Shown piece by piece: positions 44,896-52,317 of a stretch of 64,000 nt of DNA. The notes beneath the pieces are model-generated. The model was given only the letters and a program-made list of their open reading frames with translations, did not search any database and was not told where the DNA came from. The first letter of the stretch is position 1; every line of letters begins with the position of its first letter. A program made the translations under genes and the position numbers. This DNA is from Lentilitoribacter sp039986595. GTDB taxonomy: Bacteria; Pseudomonadota; Alphaproteobacteria; Rhizobiales; Rhizobiaceae. Location of the stretch: assembly GCA_039986595.1 (NCBI GenBank), contig JBDWQJ010000003.1:62001-126000 (forward strand), read 5' to 3'.

Positions 44896-45037
44896 GGGTC
44901 TTTGTCGATCCTTAACTTATGTATTCGCTAAACCCATTTTAACCCCTAGTCTGATCAAGACCAGAAAAAACAGCATTTTAGCGTGAAAAACTTTTCTGAA
45001 ACTAACAGGTTTGTCGCATCATTTTACTGCGCGCACG

Positions 45038-45070
45038 AAAAAACCCGGTTGTGGGAGGCCAACCGGGTTT
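45038..45070 (-). terminator. Rho-independent terminator of the phasin gene
   Basis: AAACCCGGTT pairs with AACCGGGTTT around a 9-nt loop, followed on the minus strand by a T-run. It lies about 45 bp after the phasin stop. Confidence 0.88.
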
Positions 45071-45114
45071 AAACGAAAAAACTATATGTACTGCTTTAAA
45101 GCAGCTAAACTAAA

Positions 45115-45438
45115 TTACTTAGCTTTAGTAACAGCTTCAAAAGGAGCAAATGCTTCTTTAGCCATGTTTGTATATAGTTCACCTAGTTTTGTTGATTGAG
45201 CAACAAGAGCTTCGTAAGAAGTTTTTGCGAAATCGCTCTGGATTTCAAAAGCTGTTTCAACAGATTTTGCTGATACTAGTTTTTCAGCAACTGCAGCTGA
45301 ATCTTCGTAGTTTTTCTTTGTGAATTCTGATGTTTCAGAAGCAATCTGCTGGATGCCTTTTTGAGCAACTGAAGAAGAAGCAGTCATTGCATTGATAACG
45401 TCTTGGTTCATTTTAGTAACTTGATCGAAATTGAACAT
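45115..45438 (-). CDS. Phasin-family protein
   Basis: Small amphipathic coiled-coil protein of 107 residues of the phasin type, which coats polyhydroxyalkanoate granules. It is almost all helical, Ala/Gln/Glu/Ser/Lys-rich, with SETSEFTKKNYEDSAAVAEKLVSAKSVE and AFEIQSDFAKTSYEALVAQSTKLGELYTNMAKEAFAP (read in parts), which match the Phasin_2 family. AAGGAC precedes the ATG. It is a single-gene unit with its own promoter, operators and terminator. No pha synthase gene is in the window. Confidence 0.9.
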   Translation of the reverse strand: MFNFDQVTKMNQDVINAMTASSSVAQKGIQQIASETSEFTKKNYEDSAAVAEKLVSAKSVETAFEIQSDFAKTSYEALVAQSTKLGELYTNMAKEAFAPFEAVTKAK

Positions 45439-45474
45439 TTGATTTGTCCTTCATGTGTGAGTGTGTTGAAACTA

Positions 45475-45503
45475 CATATATGTGCACTGCACAATAATGT
45501 CAA
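45475..45503 (-). promoter_or_regulatory. Phasin gene promoter with an operator dyad in the spacer
   Basis: -35 TTGACA (45498-45503) and -10 TATATG (45475-45480) are separated by exactly 17 bp, nearly ideal. The spacer is filled by the dyad TGTGCACTGCACA (45481-45493 on the plus strand), so a bound protein would block polymerase. Confidence 0.8.
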
Positions 45504-45509
45504 GTAATT

Positions 45510-45550
45510 TTGTGCAATGCAGCATAAGCGTTTTTGCATCGCAACAAATA
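45510..45550 (-). promoter_or_regulatory. Two further TGC/GCA dyads upstream of the phasin promoter (PhaR-like operators)
   Basis: TTGTGCAATGCAGCA (45510-45524) lies just upstream of the -35, with its start 30 bp from that of the spacer dyad. A third, TTTGCATCGCAACA (45533-45546), shares 15 of 16 bases (TGCATCGCARCAAATA, 45535-45550) with a palindrome before the DUF599 gene. The PHB regulator PhaR is known to bind TGC-rich CTGC-N3/4-GCAG-type sites; the assignment is inference. Confidence 0.55.
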
Positions 45551-45679
45551 TCGAGAAAAACGGGTGTTTTTTATGCGAGCGGTAAACTTCTTGGTAACCC
45601 TAACAGGCTATTATCACCATTAAGTAACCCACGGGGGTGGCGTGGATTTTGATCATTCTTAGCGTAAAGAGTAAATATC

Positions 45680-47026
45680 GTGGATATTAATAGCGTCAGT
45701 TCTAACCTTGTTTGCAACGCCTCTCACTTTCTAAAATTCAACACACAACGACTTATTATAGTAGCTCTTGCTGCTATTATGATGATGAGTGTGCCTGTGA
45801 CGGCTCAAGCCAATCCCAAATATGCCGGCATTGTTATCGATGCAAAAACCGGACGGACACTTTATAAGTATAAAGCAGATTCCAAACGTTATCCGGCATC
45901 ACTTACAAAGATGATGACTTTGTATTTGGTTTTTGAAGCGTTAGAGCGCGGCAAGATCAAAAAATCTTCTCGTATTCGCGTTTCGAAAAATGCCGCTGCT
46001 GAAGTTCCGTCAAAAATTGGTGTTCGCGCAGGTCAAACGATCACAGTTGAGCAAGCAATTTTGGCACTTGTAACGAAATCTGCCAATGATGTTGCGACTG
46101 CTACTGGCGAATTTTTGGGCGGCAGTGAAGCAAACTTTGCTCGCTTGATGACACAAAAAGCACGTACACTGCGTATGAAGAGCACAACATTTAAGAATGC
46201 GCATGGTCTTCCAAATTCTCGCCAAGTGACAACTGCTCGTGATATGGCGCGCTTGGGTCTTGCACTTCGTGAGCATTACCCACAATATTATAAGTACTTC
46301 CAAACACGTTCTTTTAAGTATGGAAAAGCCACATATGGTAACCACAACCGGCTTTTAGGTCGTGTTCGCGGTGTCGATGGCATCAAGACAGGCTATACAC
46401 GTGCTTCAGGTTTTAATCTTGTAAGTTCTGTTAAAGCCGATGGTCGTTCAATTGTTGCAGTCGTGATGGGCGGTCGTTCAGGCGCTAGCCGTAATGCACA
46501 AATGCAAAAACTCATCAGCCAATACCTTCGCAAAGCTTCAAAGCGCGGCAAAGGTAACTTTATGGCAAAAACTCGGATTAACGGTCTCGTACCTTCGGTC
46601 AAAGGAACATCGCCTAAAAATGTTCCGGTACCGGTCGTTCGTCCAAGCGGAGCTGACGCGGTTGTCGCATCAGCATATGCCCCGGTAAAAGTACCGGCTC
46701 CTGCTGCTCAAGCAGTTGCAAAACTACCAAAACCAGCTGATGGTGTTGATCCAGTTAACACTGCATCGACAAAACTTCCATCAGGTTGGGTCGTTCAAGT
46801 TGGCGCATCTCCAAATCAGAATGAAGCTCTATCATTGCTGGACAAAGCAAAGAAAGTTGGCGGTTCTTCTATTCAACGTGCTCAACCCTTCACAATGGCT
46901 TTTGTCAAAGATGGTCAGAAATTTTACCGTGCGCGATTTGGTGGCTTTAGTGGTCAAACACAAGCCGTCGCTGCATGTAAATATTTGAAGAAGAAAGGCG
47001 TTGGGTGCTGGGCAGCATCACAATAA
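45680..47026 (+). CDS. D-alanyl-D-alanine carboxypeptidase with C-terminal SPOR domain
   Basis: Penicillin-binding protein of the S11 family (DacA/DacC type), trimming peptidoglycan stem peptides in the periplasm. The 448 residues have a signal sequence ending near QANP (about 22-45), Ser74 in SLTK, SAN near 134-136 and KTG near 236, then a linker and a SPOR domain (about 370-448) for binding denuded glycan at the septum. The start is GTG with an AAAGAG-like site; an S11-SPOR fusion is common in Rhizobiales. Confidence 0.93.
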   Translation: MDINSVSSNLVCNASHFLKFNTQRLIIVALAAIMMMSVPVTAQANPKYAGIVIDAKTGRTLYKYKADSKRYPASLTKMMTLYLVFEALERGKIKKSSRIRVSKNAAAEVPSKIGVRAGQTITVEQAILALVTKSANDVATATGEFLGGSEANFARLMTQKARTLRMKSTTFKNAHGLPNSRQVTTARDMARLGLALREHYPQYYKYFQTRSFKYGKATYGNHNRLLGRVRGVDGIKTGYTRASGFNLVSSVKADGRSIVAVVMGGRSGASRNAQMQKLISQYLRKASKRGKGNFMAKTRINGLVPSVKGTSPKNVPVPVVRPSGADAVVASAYAPVKVPAPAAQAVAKLPKPADGVDPVNTASTKLPSGWVVQVGASPNQNEALSLLDKAKKVGGSSIQRAQPFTMAFVKDGQKFYRARFGGFSGQTQAVAACKYLKKKGVGCWAASQ

Positions 47027-47108
47027 TTCGAATTTAGTAATTGTGCCAATATAGTATTACTGGCACTCCGTTATCCTCTCTTTTGTATTGCGTATTGAGG
47101 TTTTATTT

Positions 47109-47360
47109 ATGCCAACGATTAAAAATGCTCCATTTCGGAGCACACATATAAACCAAGGTTCAACACCAAATAACCCGCTTTTAAATGCGGCATCATGGTT
47201 AGCTGAAAAAAGATTTTCGAAATCTAAAAGCACCAAAGACCTTGTCACGACATTGCTAAGCCATGGTGCACGCGCTTGGCGCATGTCACAACCACGTGGG
47301 CATGTCAGCATCAAGAGCATTAATCCAGCAGGTTATAGCGCTGTTCGCATCAAGGTGTAG
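47109..47360 (+). CDS. Small basic hypothetical protein
   Basis: I do not recognise this gene. The 83 residues are basic, without signal peptide or membrane helix; they start MPTIKNAPFRSTHINQGS and include LLNAASWLAEKRFSKSKSTKDL. The ATG at 47109 sits 8 bp after GAGG, a good ribosome binding site, which favours it over a start at 47088. It is convergent with the DUF1489 gene, with 2 bp between the stops. Codon use looks like its neighbours. Confidence 0.6.
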   Translation: MPTIKNAPFRSTHINQGSTPNNPLLNAASWLAEKRFSKSKSTKDLVTTLLSHGARAWRMSQPRGHVSIKSINPAGYSAVRIKV

Positions 47361-47362
47361 AA

Positions 47363-47797
47363 TTAAAGCAGTCCTAGATTTGCGAGTTCTAACTTGAACT
47401 CCAAAGGCATATCTTCTGCACCCTCGCCCTCACTCAAATCAGCCGGAGCATCTTCCGGCTTTAAATAGCGCCATCCTTGAAAAGCGCGTCTGGGCTGCCA
47501 CTGGGTAAATACAAGTTTTTTATTCATAACCAAATGACAACGGGAAATTCCTTCGCCATCTGTAAATGGCCGAATGTCGACAAGCTGTTGTCGCGCACGA
47601 ACCTGTCCCTTAATCACCCAATATAGTGATCCACCATCAAGCAGTTCGTCTTTACGTTTTGGTACCATTCGCGTTGTGTGAATTGGCTCATAGGTTTCCC
47701 CTGCAGCATCATGCAGCATTTCGCGGCGTTCAATATGATCCTGCAGATCTTCTGCACTCTCAATGCCAACACACAATTTAATCAAGTTAAGGGTCAT
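47363..47797 (-). CDS. DUF1489-family protein
   Basis: Conserved alphaproteobacterial protein of unknown function. The 144 residues start MTLNLIKLCVGIES, the family's N-terminal signature, and contain TTRMVPKRKDELLDGGSLYWVIKG, VRARQQLVDIRPFTDGEGI and PRRAFQGWRYLKPEDAPAD. No signal peptide or membrane helix. A GTG two codons earlier (47803) is possible. Confidence 0.88.
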   Translation of the reverse strand: MTLNLIKLCVGIESAEDLQDHIERREMLHDAAGETYEPIHTTRMVPKRKDELLDGGSLYWVIKGQVRARQQLVDIRPFTDGEGISRCHLVMNKKLVFTQWQPRRAFQGWRYLKPEDAPADLSEGEGAEDMPLEFKLELANLGLL

Positions 47798-47895
47798 TGG
47801 CACAGCTTGTTTATAATTGCTGGTTCGGTCAAGCAGTTTCTACCGCAGTTAACAAGCCATGCAATAATCTGAAAATCCGTTAGTGCATAATTCAA

Positions 47896-48507
47896 TCATT
47901 TCTGTGAACGACAATTATCACACGCTCGCTTCGGCATCTTACGAGAAGGGTGTTTTTGCCACGATTTCAAATCACCATAGCCAACATAATCATCGTAATA
48001 TTGATGAGGGTTTAAAACACATGACGCGTGCTTTATCGGGCACCAGTAATGTTCGGTTCTTGCTGCAATTTCGGTCGCAAGTGCAAACACTCCGTTTCCA
48101 TATCCACAATAGGCGCAATTTAACTTCTCAATACCATTCAGATACGCCAATTTATGGCGATCTACGATCACGTAGTCATCTCGATTGACTAAAGGGAGAT
48201 TCCACATTCTGAAACAAGTTTGTTGGTAAATAAAAAGACAGATATCCAGAAAAATTATTGGTATGATCATACCGTAAACAAACGGTGCAGAAAGTTGCGT
48301 TTTTAACGGCAACTTCAGAATATATCTTGTTGTAGAAATTCGTGCCGCCTTTTGTTGTTGGATGGTTTCATTCCCGAATTGTATAGGCCCCTCGGTTGGA
48401 TTTTCTGATTTATCTGACATGGATGGATCGGACTTTGCTCTTAACTCATCAAGTTCTAACTCGAGATCAGCTATTTTGGCCTGAAGGTTCCATATCTTAT
48501 CCATCAT
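47896..48507 (-). CDS. Conserved membrane protein with cysteine clusters, function unknown
   Basis: I recognise no named family. The 203 residues show an N-terminal helical segment with heptad-like Leu spacing (about 1-27), a Ser/Glu-rich stretch, one strong membrane helix (about 75-97, PFVYGMIIPIIFLDICLFIY), then a soluble part with LAYLNGIEKLNCAYCGYGNG, ARTEHYWCPIKHASC and a terminal RACDNC. The Cys-x2-Cys pairs suggest a zinc or redox site. GAGGAG precedes the first of two ATGs. It appears to be a single gene with no coding neighbour in the same transcript. Confidence 0.8.
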   Translation of the reverse strand: MMDKIWNLQAKIADLELELDELRAKSDPSMSDKSENPTEGPIQFGNETIQQQKAARISTTRYILKLPLKTQLSAPFVYGMIIPIIFLDICLFIYQQTCFRMWNLPLVNRDDYVIVDRHKLAYLNGIEKLNCAYCGYGNGVFALATEIAARTEHYWCPIKHASCVLNPHQYYDDYVGYGDLKSWQKHPSRKMPKRACDNCRSQK

Positions 48508-48751
48508 TATACTCTCCTCAATGTTTCCACGAAGTGACTTATGTTAAAACAGACCGGGTGTCGTGATCAACATTATCGCGAAACGCAAATATTTTGCAAG
48601 GAACGTCAATCCAGCTTCATATAACTAGACAATAATAGAGTTCAATATGGTTGTTTGCCGGTCATGGCGTTGATCCCAACAATATCTTTGTAAACGAATA
48701 TCTTGCAGATCTTTTCAATATTGATTGATTAGAATACCAAATACATTAAAT

Positions 48752-48778
48752 AAGGTGGTTATTAAATGGAGCCACCTT
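48752..48778. terminator. Possible terminator after sdaA
   Basis: AAGGTGG pairs with CCACCTT across a 13-nt loop. The T-run is on the plus strand (TTTTT); on the minus strand, the direction of sdaA, the sequence after the stem is only moderately T-rich. Confidence 0.45.
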
Positions 48779-48779
48779 T

Positions 48780-50180
48780 TTAACATTCAACAACATTGAC
48801 AGCCAATCCACCTGTTGATGTTTCTTTGTATTTTGCGTTCATATCAATACCCGTTTGGCGCATGGTCTCGATGCAATTGTCCAAAGATACAAAGTGCTTA
48901 CCATCGCCTTTAAGCGCAAGAGACGCTGCCATTGCAGCTTTTACAGCCCCAACACCATTGCGCTCGATACAAGGCACTTGAACAAGCCCTGCAATTGGAT
49001 CACATGTCATACCTAGATGATGTTCTAAGGCGATCTCAGCTGCATTTTCAATCTGTGTTGGCGTTCCACCCATTACAGCTGCTAAACCCGCAGCTGCCAT
49101 AGATGATGCTGAACCAACCTCGCCCTGACAACCAACCTCAGCGCCAGAAATCGATGCGTTTGACTTAATCAAACCACCAATGGCAGCAGCGGTTAGCAAA
49201 AACTCATGGATGGCGTTTTCATCAATATCTTCAAGGAAGTCTTTCATATAGGCAATGACCGCGGGGATAACACCGGCTGCACCATTTGTGGGTGCTGTCA
49301 CCACACGCCCACCTGAAGCGTTTTCTTCATTCACTGCCATGGCATAAACTGAAAGCCAATCATTGGCGAGCATTGGATTGACTTTGTTCTGTTTCCACTC
49401 ATCTTGAAGCTGGTGATAAATCTTTGCAGCGCGGCGTTCAACATTTAGCCCGCCTGGCATAATACCTTTGCGCTTAAGTCCACGATCAATGCATGTGCTC
49501 ATCGCGTCCCAGATTTGTTCAAGCTCGTGATTTAAAGCATCTGCACCAGATATTTTTTCTTCATTTGCGCGCTTCATCTGCGCAATTGACAAGCCAGATT
49601 GTGCCGCCATTTCAAGCATCTGATCAGCATTTGCAAACGGATATGGCACATCTTTTTGAACCTCAGGTTCTTTGTTTGCTTTAAGCGCTTCAAGCTCGGT
49701 GTCCGTGACGACAAACCCGCCGCCAATGGAGTAGTAAATGCGCTTGATCAGCAAACGCTCATTGGCATCATAGCCAGAAATGATCATCCCGTTCGCATGG
49801 CCAAGAAGTGGTGTTTTACGATCAAATTCAAGGTCTGTTTTAGGATCAAAATGATAAACTGGATGCCCATCGGGCTGGACTTGTTTTGTTTTGGAAAGCT
49901 CATCCAGCAAAGGATCGATAATATCAGGGTCAATTGCATGTGGCGCGTGGCCCATCAGACCTAAAAAGACGGCGCGATCAGTGCCATGACCAACACCTGT
50001 GTAGGCCAAAGATCCGTGCAGGCTCACTTTGATTTGAGCAACATTAACGTCATGGGGGCGAACCCAATCGCCATGAAGAATTTCATCAAGAAATCTATTT
50101 GCCGCGGTCATCGGGCCCATTGTGTGCGAACTCGATGGGCCAATACCCACTTTGAATATATCTGACACCGACAAGAACAT
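48780..50180 (-). CDS. sdaA: L-serine ammonia-lyase (iron-sulfur type)
   Basis: Deaminates L-serine to pyruvate using a 4Fe-4S cluster. The 466 residues combine the beta domain (SVSDIFKVGIGPSSSHTMGPM at the N-terminus, read in parts) and alpha domain (GGRVVTAPTNGAAGVIPAV) in one chain, with cysteines in GCQGEVGSASSMAAAGL, GMTCDPIAGLVQVPCIERN for the cluster. The ATG at 50180 with AAAGG upstream was chosen over a TTG at 50189. It is a single gene; a 33-residue peptide gene with its own terminator lies upstream. Confidence 0.95.
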   Translation of the reverse strand: MFLSVSDIFKVGIGPSSSHTMGPMTAANRFLDEILHGDWVRPHDVNVAQIKVSLHGSLAYTGVGHGTDRAVFLGLMGHAPHAIDPDIIDPLLDELSKTKQVQPDGHPVYHFDPKTDLEFDRKTPLLGHANGMIISGYDANERLLIKRIYYSIGGGFVVTDTELEALKANKEPEVQKDVPYPFANADQMLEMAAQSGLSIAQMKRANEEKISGADALNHELEQIWDAMSTCIDRGLKRKGIMPGGLNVERRAAKIYHQLQDEWKQNKVNPMLANDWLSVYAMAVNEENASGGRVVTAPTNGAAGVIPAVIAYMKDFLEDIDENAIHEFLLTAAAIGGLIKSNASISGAEVGCQGEVGSASSMAAAGLAAVMGGTPTQIENAAEIALEHHLGMTCDPIAGLVQVPCIERNGVGAVKAAMAASLALKGDGKHFVSLDNCIETMRQTGIDMNAKYKETSTGGLAVNVVEC

Positions 50181-50253
50181 TGAAATCAACCTTTTACACT
50201 GGAATCAAAAAAGCACTTTTAGCGCTGTTGTCGGCCAACTATAGAGCCAGTGT

Positions 50254-50293
50254 AAAAAAGAAAACAGCGCCAAACCGACTTGATTTGACGCTG
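50254..50293 (-). terminator. Strong rho-independent terminator of the 33-residue peptide gene
   Basis: On the minus strand CAGCGTCAAA pairs with TTTGGCGCTG (one T-G wobble) around a 9-nt loop, followed by TTTTCTTTTTT. It ends 25 bp after the stop of the small gene and about 75 bp before the sdaA start, so the peptide has its own transcript. Confidence 0.88.
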
Positions 50294-50317
50294 CTTAGAA
50301 AAAAACTTTAACTCGGC

Positions 50318-50419
50318 TTAAAAACCTCCGAGAAGGTATCCCATAAATAGAACTACTGAAAAAATCAAAACCGCCTTCGTTGTAATACCCCAGCAGGATT
50401 TGTGTGCAGTATTTTCCAT
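50318..50419 (-). CDS. 33-residue single-helix membrane peptide
   Basis: I do not recognise a family. The reading frame starts MENTAHKSCWGITTKAVLIF and ends GYLLGGF. Residues 15-30 form one hydrophobic helix ending in a Gly-Gly-Phe tail; the N-terminal 14 residues are polar with one Cys and one Trp. TTGGAG lies 6 bp before the ATG, and an excellent terminator follows 25 bp after the stop. A 71-residue frame that overlaps it on the same strand (50295-50510) has no ribosome binding site. Its position divergent from the DUF599 gene and upstream of sdaA gives no clear functional hint. Confidence 0.7.
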   Translation of the reverse strand: MENTAHKSCWGITTKAVLIFSVVLFMGYLLGGF

Positions 50420-50722
50420 ATTCACTCCAATTTGTAAGACCCAAGACCATCATGTCTCGGTGGGTGACTTTTAACGAAACCTTAAACTTATTGCAACGCA
50501 AAATCGCCATAATTTAAACACAAATATTTATGTTCGGTAATAATTATTAACAATTGTGGACAACCCATTTAATCAAATATTTTCATATACTTAACCCTGT
50601 ATCATCACCTGATATCTGTCTCAGTATTCTTTTTTGTGCATAAATCGACTACGTGCTATGACATAAAAGCATAGCTAATTGATTGCTGCATCGCAGCAAA
50701 TAAGGCGAAGGGGCCCCACATC
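50420..50722. other. Divergent intergenic region with an operator palindrome
   Basis: About 300 bp of AT-rich sequence between the peptide gene and the DUF599 gene. On the plus strand TTGTGC (50634-50639), 17 bp and TATGAC (50657-50662) make a weak promoter candidate. The palindrome at 50683-50699 follows about 20 bp later. No further gene was recognised. Confidence 0.5.
50683..50699 (+). promoter_or_regulatory. Perfect palindrome TTGCTGC-N3-GCAGCAA, putative PhaR-like operator
   Basis: Seven-base arms around ATC, matching the CTGC-N3-GCAG form reported for PhaR. It lies 24 bp before the ATG of the DUF599 gene and downstream of the candidate promoter, a place where a repressor would block elongation. 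TGCATCGCAGCAAATA (50687-50702) recurs with one change upstream of the phasin promoter. Confidence 0.6.
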
Positions 50723-51421
50723 ATGACTGACTTAGATTATATAGCGTTTGTGTATTTTCTTTTTTGTTGGTTTGGGTTTTCCGTTATTTTACGGCTTGGA
50801 AGATTGACCAACAAGGTTAGCCTCTCCGATGCGATGGATGAACACCGCAGAGGTTGGTTTATTACAGCGAGCCGCCGCGAGTTGCGGATGATTGATACGG
50901 GTATTGTATCTGGTCTTCAGTCTGGGGTTGGTTTTTTTGCCTCAACAACCATGATTGCGATTGGTGGTTGTTTGGCAGCACTTGGCTCAGCTGAAAAAGT
51001 GACGATGGTTTTTGCAGAAATTCCGATCACCGAAGCGCCGGATATTTTGATTATTGAAGCCAAGCTTGCTGGTTTAATCATCGTACTGGGTTATACGTTT
51101 TTCAAATTTGGCTGGAGTTATCGTCTGTTCAACTATTGTGGGATTTTACTTGGCGCCATGCCAATGCGTGATGAGAAGAATGCAAATATCGAAACCTATG
51201 CGCAACAAGCAGGTGAAATGAATGTACTTGCGGGACGGCATTTTAATGCAGGACAGCGCGGCATCTTTTTTGCGGTTGGCTACTTAGGATGTTTTGTCGG
51301 GCCGGAAACTTTAATCTTGACTACAACGCTTGTTTTATTGGTTTTAATCAGACGTCAGTTTTATTCAAAAGCACGCCAAGTTGCACTATCGATTATAGAA
51401 GCAAAAAAGGCGGCTCAATAA
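50723..51421 (+). CDS. DUF599-family membrane protein
   Basis: Conserved integral membrane protein of unknown function. The 232 residues have four hydrophobic helices (about 8-25, 70-92, 110-130, 185-215) and the family blocks RRELRMIDTGIVSGLQSG and KFGWSYRLFNYCGILLGAMP, with FNAGQRGIFFAVGYLGCFVGP. AAGGGG precedes the ATG. The operator-like palindrome in its leader links it to the phasin gene; this is inference. Its stop overlaps a bidirectional terminator. Confidence 0.88.
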   Translation: MTDLDYIAFVYFLFCWFGFSVILRLGRLTNKVSLSDAMDEHRRGWFITASRRELRMIDTGIVSGLQSGVGFFASTTMIAIGGCLAALGSAEKVTMVFAEIPITEAPDILIIEAKLAGLIIVLGYTFFKFGWSYRLFNYCGILLGAMPMRDEKNANIETYAQQAGEMNVLAGRHFNAGQRGIFFAVGYLGCFVGPETLILTTTLVLLVLIRRQFYSKARQVALSIIEAKKAAQ

Positions 51422-51440
51422 GCCGCCCTTTTCTGTTTTG
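51406..51440. terminator. Bidirectional terminator between DUF599 gene and aapP
   Basis: GGCGGCT pairs with AGCCGCC around CAATA, with A-run on one side and TTTTCTGTTTT on the other. It ends the plus-strand DUF599 gene and can end the convergent aap operon. Confidence 0.88.
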
Positions 51441-51464
51441 TTTTTAAAAATTCGTTGCAAAACC

Positions 51465-52232
51465 CTAGTGAAGGATTTGGCTCAAGAATTCTTTTGTACG
51501 CTCATGCTGAGGATTATCAAAGAACTCACCTGGTTCATTCTGTTCAACGATTTGGCCCGCATCCATAAAGATCACACGGTTTGCTACCTGACGCGCAAAG
51601 CCCATTTCGTGCGTTACGCACAACATCGTCATGCCCTCTTCGGCTAGACCCACCATTGTATCAAGCACTTCTTTAATCATCTCAGGATCAAGCGCTGATG
51701 TTGGCTCATCAAATAACATGATACGAGGGTTCATGCACAATGAACGCGCAATCGCAACACGCTGTTGCTGACCACCAGACAATTGGCCTGGATATTTAAG
51801 CGCTTGCTCAGGAATTTTAACGCGCTCAAGGTAGTGCATTGCAATCTCTTCAGCTTCTTTCTTTGGCATCTTTCGAACCCAAATTGGTGCAAGTGTGCAA
51901 TTGTCCAGAATTGATAAGTGCGGGAAAAGATTAAAGTGCTGGAACACCATGCCAACTTCACGGCGTACTTCATCGATTTTCTTCAAATCGTTGGTTAGCT
52001 CATTGCCATCTACGATAATTTGACCCTTTTGATGCTCTTCCAAACGGTTGATGCAACGGATCATGGTTGATTTACCTGAACCTGAAGGCCCTGCAATAAC
52101 GATACGCTCGCCTTGCATAACTTTAAGGTTGATGTCTTTTAGCACGTGAAAATCACCATACCACTTGTTCATACCAACAATCTCAATCGCGACATCGGTA
52201 TCAGATACTGTCATTTTAGCGTTTTCAGCCAT
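51465..52232 (-). CDS. aapP: General L-amino acid ABC transporter, ATP-binding subunit
   Basis: ATPase of an Aap/Bzt-type polar amino acid importer. The 255 residues have Walker A GPSGSGKST, signature LSGGQQQRVAIARSL, Walker B IMLFDEPTSALDPE and the His switch CVTHEMGFA. It is the last gene of aapJQMP; a hairpin (52280-52303) separates it from aapM. Confidence 0.96.
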   Translation of the reverse strand: MAENAKMTVSDTDVAIEIVGMNKWYGDFHVLKDINLKVMQGERIVIAGPSGSGKSTMIRCINRLEEHQKGQIIVDGNELTNDLKKIDEVRREVGMVFQHFNLFPHLSILDNCTLAPIWVRKMPKKEAEEIAMHYLERVKIPEQALKYPGQLSGGQQQRVAIARSLCMNPRIMLFDEPTSALDPEMIKEVLDTMVGLAEEGMTMLCVTHEMGFARQVANRVIFMDAGQIVEQNEPGEFFDNPQHERTKEFLSQILH

Positions 52233-52279
52233 GTTGTTCTCTCTCTTATTCTTCGCTTACAAGCGTTAATTTGTTTTAT

Positions 52280-52303
52280 AGAGCCCTTCTCCCAAAGGGC
52301 TCT
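52280..52303 (-). other. Hairpin in the aapM-aapP spacer
   Basis: AGAGCCCTT pairs with AAGGGCTCT around a short loop. No T-run follows, so it is more likely to affect message stability than to terminate. Confidence 0.5.
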
Positions 52304-52317
52304 GAATAATTTCAATA

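Noticed and set aside
47057..47320. An 87-residue minus-strand frame over the small basic protein
   Set aside because: The plus-strand frame has GAGG at the right distance; the minus-strand one has none.
50295..50510. A 71-residue minus-strand frame overlapping the 33-residue peptide
   Set aside because: No ribosome binding site and no family-like pattern. The shorter frame on the same strand has both a ribosome binding site and a terminator.
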